This document shows, piece after piece, positions 1-6,619 of a DNA stretch of 7,509 nucleotides (position 1 is the stretch's first letter; every line of letters begins with the position of its first letter). The notes beneath the pieces were generated by a model. The model ran no database searches, was not told the DNA's origin, and was given only the letters and a program-made list of their open reading frames with translations. The stretch is from Hyphomicrobiales bacterium (lineage in GTDB: Bacteria; Pseudomonadota; Alphaproteobacteria; Rhizobiales; Xanthobacteraceae). The stretch covers positions 1,011 through 8,519 of the forward strand of contig PLTE01000398.1 in the NCBI GenBank assembly GCA_003164375.1, given 5' to 3'. The translations under genes and the position numbers were made by a program.

Positions 1-574
1 CGCGCGCCGCCCGCAGATTGCCTTCAGCGGTCTGCTGGTCGGAGGTCGCCTGTTCGAGATCGTGCTGGGAAACCGCCCGCGTGGTATAGAGTTCGCGAAG
101 CCGATCCAGGTTCTTCGAGGTCAATTCCAGGACGCCGGCCGCGGCGATCAGGGTCGATTCGGCGTTGAGTAGATCGGGGCTGTCGATGGTGAACAGCGTC
201 TGGCCCTTCTTCACATCGTCCCCGATCGAGGCGTACAGCGAAATGATCCGCCCCGGATAGGGCGTGAACACCTGCACCGACATATCCTCGTTGAAATCGA
301 TGCTGCCGACCGCTTCTTTCTCGACGGGAAAGTCGCGTTCCTCCACCGTTGCGACTTTGACTGCGGCGAGCTGGGATTCCGAGAGGTCTACGCTGTCAGG
401 ATCGGCAGCGGCGCCCGGTGCGGTGGCCTCCGCGGCCTGGGCAGCCGTGGTACCGCCGGCCGGCGCGGTCGCGGCATCGCCGGAGTGCCAAGCCCAATAA
501 ATACCGACTGCCGCGACAACGATGGCGCAGACGACCGCCGCTCGCGCTGGGCTGCTTGCTATGCGGGGAAACAT
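1..574 (-). CDS. HME-RND efflux periplasmic adaptor (CzcB/CusB-like), copy 1, C-terminus outside window
   Basis: This is the N-terminal 191 residues of a membrane fusion protein that links an inner-membrane RND pump to an outer membrane channel. It opens with a short basic stretch and one hydrophobic segment (about residues 11-27) ending in YWAWHSG, which acts as a signal sequence or membrane anchor. An Ala/Pro/Gly-rich linker follows (about 32-58), then the first half of the lipoyl-like/barrel core (VGSIDFNEDMSVQVFTPY, then GDDVKKGQTLFTIDSPDLL) and the start of the alpha-helical hairpin (about 135-191). The reading frame is open to position 2. Over its last 130 or so residues it is about 86% identical to the adaptor at 5251-6477; the linker differs more. 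The ATG at 574 is chosen because it matches the paralogue's start; TTG at 577 is an alternative. No strong Shine-Dalgarno is visible, only GGACGCGA ending 7 nt before the start, as in the paralogue. A pump gene probably follows to the left (inference). Confidence 0.9.
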   Translation of the reverse strand, partial: MFPRIASSPARAAVVCAIVVAAVGIYWAWHSGDAATAPAGGTTAAQAAEATAPGAAADPDSVDLSESQLAAVKVATVEERDFPVEKEAVGSIDFNEDMSVQVFTPYPGRIISLYASIGDDVKKGQTLFTIDSPDLLNAESTLIAAAGVLELTSKNLDRLRELYTTRAVSQHDLEQATSDQQTAEGNLRAAR

Positions 575-640
575 CAATACATCGCGTCCAGATTCGTGGA
601 GGTCGCGGCGAGATTTCCACTTCCGAACGCTCGCGGTCTA

Positions 641-656
641 CTGTGATTAGTCACGG
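641..656. promoter_or_regulatory. Lux-box-like operator 1 upstream of adaptor 1
   Basis: CTGTGATTAGTCACGG matches the perfect palindrome CTGTGATTAATCACAG (6596-6611) at 14 of 16 positions. Its near edge lies exactly 67 bp before the adaptor 1 start codon, the same distance as the box at 6544-6559 from adaptor 2. It lies in the region between adaptor 1 and the divergent response regulator, so it could serve either promoter. The binding protein is not shown by the sequence; the adjacent regulator is the obvious candidate. Confidence 0.6.
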
Positions 657-662
657 CGCGCG

Positions 663-678
663 CTGCGATTATTCACAG
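663..678. promoter_or_regulatory. Lux-box-like operator 2 upstream of adaptor 1 and the response regulator
   Basis: CTGCGATTATTCACAG matches the perfect 16-bp palindrome at 14 of 16 positions and keeps the CT-N12-AG frame. Its centre is 22 bp from that of the 641-656 box, about two turns of DNA, so two bound dimers would sit on the same face of the helix. It ends 88 bp before the response regulator start, which makes autoregulation possible. Confidence 0.55.
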
Positions 679-766
679 TTTATCGCCAACACCAATTGGC
701 TAAGTTCGGCCGATGATGGCGACTCGAAATGCGCGGCAATGCCATCCGCTCCTGGATAGAGACCGT

Positions 767-1381
767 ATGGCACTTGCTGGCAGACGGGTTCTATGCGTCG
801 AAGATGATCGCGAGACTGCGGCGCTGATCGCCGAGGAACTGGCAGATCGCGGCTTCGACGTCTCGGTCGCCCATGGCGGTCAAGAAGCCTTGCTGGCCGT
901 TATGCAGGCCACGCCGGAGCTGGTCCTATGCGATATCAGTATGCCGGGTATGACCGGTTTTGAAGTCCTGGAGCGTTTGAATGAGCTCGCTCCTCGCCTG
1001 GGACGGATACCCTTCGTATTTCTGACTGCCTTGGCCGATCGGGGCGACGAACTCAGGGGGCGGTTGCTCGGAGCCGACGATTTCGTCACTAAACCAATCG
1101 ATTTTGAACGGCTGGTTTTCATTATCAATGCCCGACTTGCGGGTGTCGCCCGCACCAAGCTGGCGCCGAGACAAGAGAAGCATGTCAACCTGAACTCCCG
1201 CGAGATCGAAGTCCTGACCTGGGCCGCCCGCGGCAAGAAGTCCATCGACATTGCACGCAAGCTCCGCTTGTCCAAGCGAACAATCGATTTTCACTTTGAC
1301 AACGCCCGGACGAAACTGCGAGCGGCGACAAGGACTGAAGCCGTGATCAAAGCCGCGGTCGGCGGTCTGATCAAACCGTGA
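767..1381 (+). CDS. Response regulator: receiver domain plus LuxR-type helix-turn-helix
   Basis: A 204-residue cytoplasmic transcription factor of the two-component type. Residues about 6-125 are a receiver domain with the complete active site: acidic pair D13/D14 (in VEDD), phospho-acceptor D56 (LVLCDISMPG), T87 (FLTA) and K109 (TKP). Residues about 142-204 are a LuxR-family helix-turn-helix (SREIEVLTWAARGKKS, recognition helix near SKRTIDFHFDNARTKL). The Trp, the FHxxNAxxKL core and the ending TRTEAVIKAAVGGLI resemble the acyl-homoserine-lactone LuxR subtype more than the usual NarL type; this is judged by eye. The ATG at 767 is preferred because the receiver fold begins right after it and a purine-rich GGATAGAGA precedes it; ATGs at 713 and 716 would add a tail with no recognisable motif. 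It is transcribed away from adaptor 1 and no histidine kinase gene lies next to it in the window. It probably regulates the flanking efflux genes (inference). Confidence 0.92.
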   Translation: MALAGRRVLCVEDDRETAALIAEELADRGFDVSVAHGGQEALLAVMQATPELVLCDISMPGMTGFEVLERLNELAPRLGRIPFVFLTALADRGDELRGRLLGADDFVTKPIDFERLVFIINARLAGVARTKLAPRQEKHVNLNSREIEVLTWAARGKKSIDIARKLRLSKRTIDFHFDNARTKLRAATRTEAVIKAAVGGLIKP

Positions 1382-1405
1382 CGAAGAACCTGAAATTAGG
1401 TTGGC

Positions 1406-1957
1406 TTAAGGATGCTTGAGACGAATATTGGTTCCGTTGATGCCCGCGGCGACCTTCGCCGGGCCACCTAAGCGCGTTGGAGCTGATGCCGGACGGATCA
1501 GGCGGCTGCCATCGATCTTGCCTTGGTGCTGCGGAGCGGTAGGAAGGACCCGGCTCTCAATCGGATGCTGAATCGTCGGTCGGCCAAACTCGGCTTCGGT
1601 ATCGGCGAAATTTCCGGGCTTGGTTGTCGGACTGGCAGAAACTGCCGGAACTGAAAAGTTGCGCGGCGATCCATGAGCCTCGTCGGGGTGTACGCCGATG
1701 ACGTCATGCTGAACGATCGGCAGACCGATCGCATTGCGCCTGACAATTCTCGGCGCCCCCCGAGCCGGCAGCCGCCGTGCTTGCTGCCGTCCCGTAACGC
1801 CGAACTTGACGGTCGTGCGAGCTCTATCGGCCGCGCCGCCGGAACGGTGGGACTGGCCGACGGCGTGCATGCTCGAATGGGCTTCTTCGGTAAGCCCGGC
1901 TCGCATCGTCGCTGCGCCAGTGAGCGCGACCGCCAGAATATAAAGACAGAGCTTCAA
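1406..1957 (-). CDS. Small predicted exported protein of unknown function, coupled to the pump gene
   Basis: A 183-residue protein I cannot assign to a characterised family. It starts with a convincing signal peptide (MKLCLYILAVALTGAATMRA, cleavage probably near residue 20), so it should be periplasmic. The rest has no further membrane segment and is rich in Pro, Arg, Gly and Ala. Nine histidines (27, 31, 37, 84, 90, 95, 131, 144, 182) are scattered along it. Recognisable blocks are RRNAIGLPIV (about 73-82) and the C-terminal GGPAKVAAGINGTNIR (about 164-179); I recall similar short motifs in rhizobial hypothetical proteins, but this is memory and not a search. Its ATG overlaps the pump stop codon (ATGA, 1957-1954), implying translational coupling and a shared function. 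It converges on the response regulator with only 24 bp between the stops. A periplasmic metal-binding accessory role is possible but speculative. Confidence 0.75.
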   Translation of the reverse strand: MKLCLYILAVALTGAATMRAGLTEEAHSSMHAVGQSHRSGGAADRARTTVKFGVTGRQQARRLPARGAPRIVRRNAIGLPIVQHDVIGVHPDEAHGSPRNFSVPAVSASPTTKPGNFADTEAEFGRPTIQHPIESRVLPTAPQHQGKIDGSRLIRPASAPTRLGGPAKVAAGINGTNIRLKHP

Positions 1958-4900
1958 TCGAACACCTCCGCTTCCGTCGCGCCGGGTTCAACCGCAGGCG
2001 TAGCAGAATTCGGCTGTTTCAGGAATAGCGACTGCAGCGCCGGCACGACCACGAGCAGCATGATCGGCCCGATCAGCATGCCGCCCACGATCACGGTGGC
2101 AAGCGGCCGTTGCACCTGGCTGCCGATGCCGGTCGAGACCGCCGCCGGGAACAGGCCGATACAAGCCGACAGGCACATCATCAGGATCGGCCGCATCTGT
2201 TCCTGGACGGCATGGAACATCGCTTCGAGCGGTTCCATGCCGCCTGCCGCCACGCGATAATAACCATTGATGATGAGGATGCCGCTCATCACCGAGACGC
2301 CGAACAGCGAAATAAATCCGATCGCGGCCGAGATGCTGAAATCCAATCCAGAGACATACAAGCCCAAAATGCCGCCGCACACCGCAAATGGCAGTCCGAG
2401 CAACGCCAGGAAGCTGTCGCGCCACGAATTGAACAGCCCATAGAGCAGGATGAGAATAAAGGCGAAGGTGATCGGCATGATGATCAAAAGCCGCTGCTTG
2501 GCTGCCTGCAACCATTCGAATTCGCCGGCCCATTCGATACGATAGCCGCTCGGCAGCTTCACGTTCTTGGCGATGCGTTCCTGGGCATCCGCTACCGCGC
2601 CGGCGAGGTCGCGGCCGCGCACGCTGAACTTGATCGGCATGAAGCGCTGATTGCGCTCATGATAGATGTAGGAGGCTCCGGAATCGATGGAAATATCGGC
2701 AAGCTCGGTCAAAGGAATGTAAGCGTTGGTGCCGGCTGCGGTCTGGTAGCCGACTTTGATGTTGCGGACGGCATCGACGCTGCCGCGATATTCGGGTGCG
2801 AGCCGCACCACAACACCGAATTGGCGGTCGGCTTCCAGTAGCGTCGTCGCCACGGTTCCGCCCATCGCAGCTTGAACGACGGTATTGATGTCGCTGACCG
2901 CCAGGCCGTAGCGCGCGGCCTTTTTGCGATCGATCCTGATGTTCAAATTGGGCTGCCCGAGCACCCAAAATGCGCCGAGATCGGTGATTCCCTGCACTTG
3001 CGCCATTTCACGCATGGCTGCTTTGGCGATTTTCTCCAGCGTCGGGAGGTCTGGGCCGATGACCTTGGCGGAATTGGCGCCTTTGACGCCGGACAGTCCT
3101 TCCTCGACATTGTCCTGGATGTACTGCGAGAAGTTCATGTCGATGCCGACGAATTCCTTTTCGAATTCGGCCTGCAACTCATTGATCAGTTTCGGCTTGT
3201 CCATGCCGGCGGGCCACTCGTCGAACGGTTTGAGCGGCACGAAGAACTCGGCATTGTAGAATCCCGCAGCATCGCTGCCGTCGTCCGGACGACCATGCTG
3301 GGAGGCCACCGTAACGACTTCGGGGTGGCTCAAGAGGATCTCGCGCATCCTGTTGACGATCGGCATTCCCGCCTCGAGCGATATCGTCGGCGGCATCGAC
3401 GCACGAATCCAGAGATTGCCTTCTTCCAGTGTCGGCAGGAATTCGCTGCCGAGCCGCGAGCCGAGGAAGCCGCTGATCAGCAGGAAGACCAGCCCGATCG
3501 CAATGGTGATCCGCCGGTTGGCCAGCGACCATCGCAGGACCGGTGTATAGACCGAACGTAACCCACGCACCACGAGGGTCTCGACTTCCCTGATCTCCTC
3601 CGGGAGCAACAACGACGCCAGGCAGGGCGTCACCGTGAACGTCGCGATCAGCGCTCCCACCAGTGCATAGGCGTAAGTCCGCGCCATCGGCCCGAATATC
3701 TGGCCTTCAACTCCCTGCATGGTGAACAGTGGGATAAAGGCCGCCACGATGATCGCGGTGGAGAAAAATATTGCTTTGTCGACTTGCAGGCCGCTGGCCA
3801 GCAGGAGGCGCAGCCGGTCGTTCCACGCCCGCGGGTCGGCCGAATCTCTCCCGCGCGTCGGATCGGCACCCCACCGTTCCTCCGCCAATTGTTGAATCAG
3901 CGCCTGTCTCGCTTCCGGGTGTGCCTGGAAGTTCCGGTAGATATTTTCAACGAGGATTACGGCGGCGTCGACGATGATGCCGAAATCGACGGCGCCGACG
4001 GACAGAAGATTGGCATCCTCGCCGCGTATCACCAGGATGATGATACTGAAGAACAAGGCAAACGGGATGTTGATGCCGACGATGATCGCGCTGCGTAAAT
4101 CGCCGAGAAAGATCCACTGGATGAGGAAAATCAGCAGGCAGCCATAGGCGAGGTTGTGCAGGACCGTGTGCGTGGTGACGCCGACAAGCGTGGTGCGGTC
4201 ATAGAATGGAACCAGTTTCACGCCGGGGGGCAGGCTGCCGTCGGCGTTGATCTTCTGGATCTCCGACCGCACGCGCGCGACTACGTCGTTGGTGTGCAGC
4301 GTGCGATTCATGATGACGATCGCCGCAACCACGTCGGTCTCATGATCGCGTCCGGCTTTGCCGAGCCGCGGCACGTAGCCGACGGTGACCTTGGCGACGT
4401 CTTTTACGAAGACTGGCACGCCGTTCGATTGCGAAAGCTGGACGTTCTCGATGTCGTCAACCTTGTAGCCTTGCGTCAAATCCGAGGTGCCGCCAGAGTC
4501 CATCAGACCGACCCCGCGGATATTCACGGATTGCTGCCCCACATTGATGGTGCGGCCGCCAACATTGACGTTGGCATTACCGAGCGCGGTGATCACTTGG
4601 GGCAGTGTGACGCTATAGGCGTCGAGTTTGTGCAGATCGACCTCGACGTCGTACTCCTTGGTCGTGCCGCCCCAGGTATTCACTTGCACGACTCCAGGAA
4701 CGGTCAGAAGGCGCCGCGTCAATACCCAGTCCTGAAGGGTGCGCAGATTGGTCAAACCGAAGTGCGGCGGGCCGACCACCTGATAGCGGTAGATTTCGCC
4801 GACCAGACTGCCGCCCTGAATTTGCGGCGTGACATTGTTTGGAAGACTGGCGTTCTGCTGCAGATTAATCGCGGCCTGCGTGAGCGCGAAATAAAAGTCG

Positions 4901-5202
4901 ACGCCGTAATAGAACGTCACGCGGATGAAGGAGAGCCCGTAGAACGAGGTCGAGCGAATGACGTCGACCCCGGGCGTTGGCGCAAGGGCAACCTCCATCG
5001 GGATGGTAAAATAGCGCTCCATCTCCTCGGCCGACTGGCCGGGCGATTGCGCGGTGATTTCCAGAATCACCGGCGCCGGATTCGGATAGGCCTCGATGTT
5101 GAGCTTGGAAAATGCGAACAGGCCGGCGCCCACGAACACCAGCAACCCCAGTAAGACGAGGGGCCGGCGAGTCAAACCGAAAGTAAGAAGCCCCTTGAGC
5201 AC
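1954..5202 (-). CDS. HME-RND efflux pump, inner-membrane permease (CzcA/CusA family)
   Basis: A full-length 1082-residue proton-driven RND permease that takes substrate from periplasm or membrane and passes it to the adaptor and outer membrane channel. The first membrane segment is at about 13-33, a porter domain follows, then segments 2-6 at about 345-535; the second half repeats this from about 565, with segments 8-12 at about 903-1060. Segment 4 reads VDFGIIVDAAVILVEN, with D406, D412 and E419 in the spacing of the CzcA D402/D408/E415 triad used for proton or metal transport. Other family blocks are ANxNVGGRTI (about 210-219), FSQYIQDNVEEGLSGVKGAN (about 691-710) and TGIGSQVQRPLATVIVGG (about 1024-1041). 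The DFG motif favours divalent cations, while DAA after the second Asp is CusA-like, so the ion cannot be named. It starts at GTG 48 bp after adaptor 2, preceded by a good ribosome binding site, and overlaps the next gene by 4 bp. A charged stretch at about 425-470 makes the loop after segment 4 longer than in classical CzcA. Confidence 0.96.
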   Translation of the reverse strand: MLKGLLTFGLTRRPLVLLGLLVFVGAGLFAFSKLNIEAYPNPAPVILEITAQSPGQSAEEMERYFTIPMEVALAPTPGVDVIRSTSFYGLSFIRVTFYYGVDFYFALTQAAINLQQNASLPNNVTPQIQGGSLVGEIYRYQVVGPPHFGLTNLRTLQDWVLTRRLLTVPGVVQVNTWGGTTKEYDVEVDLHKLDAYSVTLPQVITALGNANVNVGGRTINVGQQSVNIRGVGLMDSGGTSDLTQGYKVDDIENVQLSQSNGVPVFVKDVAKVTVGYVPRLGKAGRDHETDVVAAIVIMNRTLHTNDVVARVRSEIQKINADGSLPPGVKLVPFYDRTTLVGVTTHTVLHNLAYGCLLIFLIQWIFLGDLRSAIIVGINIPFALFFSIIILVIRGEDANLLSVGAVDFGIIVDAAVILVENIYRNFQAHPEARQALIQQLAEERWGADPTRGRDSADPRAWNDRLRLLLASGLQVDKAIFFSTAIIVAAFIPLFTMQGVEGQIFGPMARTYAYALVGALIATFTVTPCLASLLLPEEIREVETLVVRGLRSVYTPVLRWSLANRRITIAIGLVFLLISGFLGSRLGSEFLPTLEEGNLWIRASMPPTISLEAGMPIVNRMREILLSHPEVVTVASQHGRPDDGSDAAGFYNAEFFVPLKPFDEWPAGMDKPKLINELQAEFEKEFVGIDMNFSQYIQDNVEEGLSGVKGANSAKVIGPDLPTLEKIAKAAMREMAQVQGITDLGAFWVLGQPNLNIRIDRKKAARYGLAVSDINTVVQAAMGGTVATTLLEADRQFGVVVRLAPEYRGSVDAVRNIKVGYQTAAGTNAYIPLTELADISIDSGASYIYHERNQRFMPIKFSVRGRDLAGAVADAQERIAKNVKLPSGYRIEWAGEFEWLQAAKQRLLIIMPITFAFILILLYGLFNSWRDSFLALLGLPFAVCGGILGLYVSGLDFSISAAIGFISLFGVSVMSGILIINGYYRVAAGGMEPLEAMFHAVQEQMRPILMMCLSACIGLFPAAVSTGIGSQVQRPLATVIVGGMLIGPIMLLVVVPALQSLFLKQPNSATPAVEPGATEAEVFD

Positions 5203-5209
5203 AGTTTTT

Positions 5210-5218
5210 CTCTCACTC
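5210..5218 (-). promoter_or_regulatory. Ribosome binding site of the pump gene (supports the GTG start)
   Basis: On the minus strand GAGTGAGAG lies 7 nt before the GTG at 5202. No in-frame ATG precedes the first membrane segment, so this purine-rich site supports GTG as the true start. The 48-bp gap to adaptor 2 shows no terminator, consistent with one transcript. Confidence 0.6.
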
Positions 5219-5250
5219 AGATGTCATGGTCTAGGCCCGAGCGATCGGCC

Positions 5251-6477
5251 TCACTGGGCAGCCGTGGAAAGCGCATTGCTGAGGAAGATCGCGCCTTCCG
5301 TGGCGACCAACTCGCCGACTTGCACGCCTTCGAGAATCTGCCGGTAGCCTTCGCGCTCTTGGCCGACCTTGACCGTCCGCTTGATGAATCGGCGGCGATC
5401 GGCGGTGACCCATATCGTCATCGTGCCGTCGCCTTCGCGCACCACGCCGTCGATCGGAATACCCGGAGAGCGGTCCGGTGTGCCGACACGAATGACAAAA
5501 TTCGCGAACATTCCCGAGCGCAGTTCATGCTGCGGATCCTTGACCTCGGAGCGGACCAAGACGCGACGTGTATTGGGATCGACAGTCGCGCCGATGGTGG
5601 TAACCGTCCCGTCGAAAACGCGGCTGGGAAACGCCGCTATCTTGACCTGCACCTGCTGGCCGACACGGAACGCCGGACTGTCGATCTCCGCTACATTGGC
5701 CAGCATCCACATCGTGTTGACGTCGGCGACGCTGTAGGGAGCCGGTGCGTTACCCGGCTGCACGAACAAGCCCGGCGCCGCGCTGCGGGCGGTGATCCGG
5801 CCGTCGATCGGGCTCGGCACCACCAGCGTCGGGTCGGCTATGCGTTGTGCGACAATATGATCGATGTCGGCATCGGCCTTGCCGAAGATACGAACCGCGT
5901 CGCGCGCCGCCCGCAGATTGCCTTCGGCGGTCTGCTGGTCGGAGACCGCTTGTTCGAGATCGTGCTGTGAAACGGCCCGGGTGGAATAGAGGTCGCGAAG
6001 CCGCTCTAGATTGCGGGTGGTCAACTCAAGCACGCCCGCTGAGGCGATCAATGTCGACTCGGCCTGCAAAAGATCAGGACTGTCGATCGTGAACAGCGTC
6101 TGACCTTTCTTTACGTCGTCGCCGATCTCGGCAAATAGCGCGATGATCCGGCCCTGGTAGGGCGTGAAAACCTGCACCGACATGTCTTCGTTGAAATCGA
6201 TGCTGCCGACGGCTTCCTTCTCGATCGGAAATTCGCGCTCGGCGACCGGCTCGACCTTGACCGAAGCAAGCTGGGATTCCGATAGGTCGACGCTGTCAGG
6301 ATCGGCAGGCGCGGCGTTCGGTGCCTCGGACAGCGCGGCGCGCGCAGGAGTGGCTCCGCCGACTTCGGCGGTCGAACCGCTGCCCGAATGCCAAGCCCAA
6401 TATGCAATGACCGCGACGACTATAACGGCGCCGACGACCGCCACTCTCACCCGGGTGCTTGCTATGCGGGGAATCAT
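5251..6477 (-). CDS. HME-RND efflux periplasmic adaptor (CzcB/CusB-like), copy 2
   Basis: A complete 408-residue membrane fusion protein. A single N-terminal hydrophobic segment (about 10-28, ending YWAWHSG) anchors or exports it. After an Ala/Pro-rich linker come the barrel and first lipoyl half (about 89-135, GDDVKKGQTLFTIDSPDLL), an alpha-helical hairpin (about 136-195, the likely contact with the outer membrane channel), the second lipoyl half (about 217-245, VVPSPIDGRITARSAAPG), a beta-barrel domain (about 255-332, VGQQVQVKIAAFP and SGMFANFVIRVG) and a membrane-proximal domain to the end (GVQVGELVATEGAIFLSNAL). No Met-rich metal site like that at the CusB N-terminus is seen. The ATG at 6477 is chosen over one at 6528 because it aligns with adaptor 1 and leaves the anchor close to the N-terminus. 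It is the first gene of the adaptor-pump-exported protein operon and lies divergent to the outer membrane factor gene. Confidence 0.95.
   Translation of the reverse strand: MIPRIASTRVRVAVVGAVIVVAVIAYWAWHSGSGSTAEVGGATPARAALSEAPNAAPADPDSVDLSESQLASVKVEPVAEREFPIEKEAVGSIDFNEDMSVQVFTPYQGRIIALFAEIGDDVKKGQTLFTIDSPDLLQAESTLIASAGVLELTTRNLERLRDLYSTRAVSQHDLEQAVSDQQTAEGNLRAARDAVRIFGKADADIDHIVAQRIADPTLVVPSPIDGRITARSAAPGLFVQPGNAPAPYSVADVNTMWMLANVAEIDSPAFRVGQQVQVKIAAFPSRVFDGTVTTIGATVDPNTRRVLVRSEVKDPQHELRSGMFANFVIRVGTPDRSPGIPIDGVVREGDGTMTIWVTADRRRFIKRTVKVGQEREGYRQILEGVQVGELVATEGAIFLSNALSTAAQ
5901..6477 (-). repeat. Direct repeat: adaptor 2 segment matching 1-574
   Basis: The 5' part of adaptor 2 repeats positions 1-574 in the same orientation at an offset of 5900-5903 bp. 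The first 60 bases differ at only 4 positions; similarity then falls, with many differences at third codon positions. The match continues past the start codons only as TCGCGTCC (582-589 and 6485-6492, plus strand). This is an old gene duplication, not an insertion sequence: no transposase or terminal repeats are seen. Confidence 0.85.
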
Positions 6478-6523
6478 CGATTGGTCGCGTCCGGAGCCGG
6501 GAAGATCACGGCTGTGTGGCCGT

Positions 6524-6529
6524 AACATA
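6524..6529 (-). promoter_or_regulatory. Candidate -10 element for adaptor 2
   Basis: On the minus strand this reads TATGTT within CTATGTTAC, close to the CTATAT-type -10 of rhizobial housekeeping promoters. A 17-bp spacer would place the -35 at 6547-6552 (TAATAA, poor), inside the box at 6544-6559. A poor -35 covered by a regulator site fits an activated promoter. Adaptor 1 has no similar -10 at the equivalent place, so this is tentative. Confidence 0.3.
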
Positions 6530-6543
6530 GCCCATGCGGCAGC

Positions 6544-6559
6544 CTGTTATTAATCACAG
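6544..6559. promoter_or_regulatory. Lux-box-like operator, proximal box of adaptor 2
   Basis: CTGTTATTAATCACAG differs from the perfect palindrome CTGTGATTAATCACAG at one base. Its near edge is 67 bp from the adaptor 2 start codon, identical to the distance of the 641-656 box from adaptor 1. It overlaps the tentative -35 region. Confidence 0.65.
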
Positions 6560-6568
6560 CTGTCGGCA

Positions 6569-6577
6569 TTATCACAA
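6569..6577. promoter_or_regulatory. Half-site following the proximal box
   Basis: TTATCACAA repeats the right arm of the box (ATCACAG) 18 bp further along, without a matching left arm. The same arrangement follows the box at 6596-6611, so it is probably part of a composite site. Confidence 0.4.
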
Positions 6578-6595
6578 CCTGACGCAAATGGTCGC

Positions 6596-6611
6596 CTGTG
6601 ATTAATCACAG
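6596..6611. promoter_or_regulatory. Perfect 16-bp palindrome, lux-box-like distal operator
   Basis: CTGTGATTAATCACAG is its own reverse complement over all 16 bases. It has the CTGT-N8-ACAG (CT-N12-AG) form of lux boxes. Its centre is 52 bp from that of the 6544-6559 box, close to five helical turns. The arms TGTGA/TCACA are separated by 4 bases, not the 6 expected for a CRP site. It lies 119 bp before the adaptor 2 start and 357 bp before the outer membrane factor start. Confidence 0.7.
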
Positions 6612-6619
6612 CGGCAGCG

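Noticed and set aside
692..699. CCAATTGG palindrome upstream of the response regulator
   Set aside because: An 8-bp palindrome is expected by chance at this scale and it is not repeated in the paralogous region.
713..766. Upstream start for the response regulator at 713 or 716
   Set aside because: It would add 17-18 residues unlike any receiver domain, while the ATG at 767 has a purine-rich site before it and directly precedes the conserved fold.
1387..1402. AACCT/AGGTT inverted repeat between the convergent genes as a bidirectional terminator
   Set aside because: The stem is only 5 bp, AT-leaning and without a T-run, so it is too weak to call a terminator.
4156..5154. Long open frame on the plus strand (332 codons) opposite the pump gene
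   Set aside because: It lies antisense to a fully conserved RND permease, has no recognisable motif and is typical of open antisense frames in GC-rich genes.
5221..5970. Plus-strand open frame of 249 codons opposite adaptor 2
   Set aside because: It is a shadow of the adaptor coding sequence, with no family features and no ribosome binding site of note.
6596..6611. CRP/FNR site reading of TGTGATTAATCACA
   Set aside because: CRP and FNR sites have six bases between the TGTGA/TTGA and TCACA/TCAA arms; here there are four. The spacing fits a lux-box-like CT-N12-AG site better.
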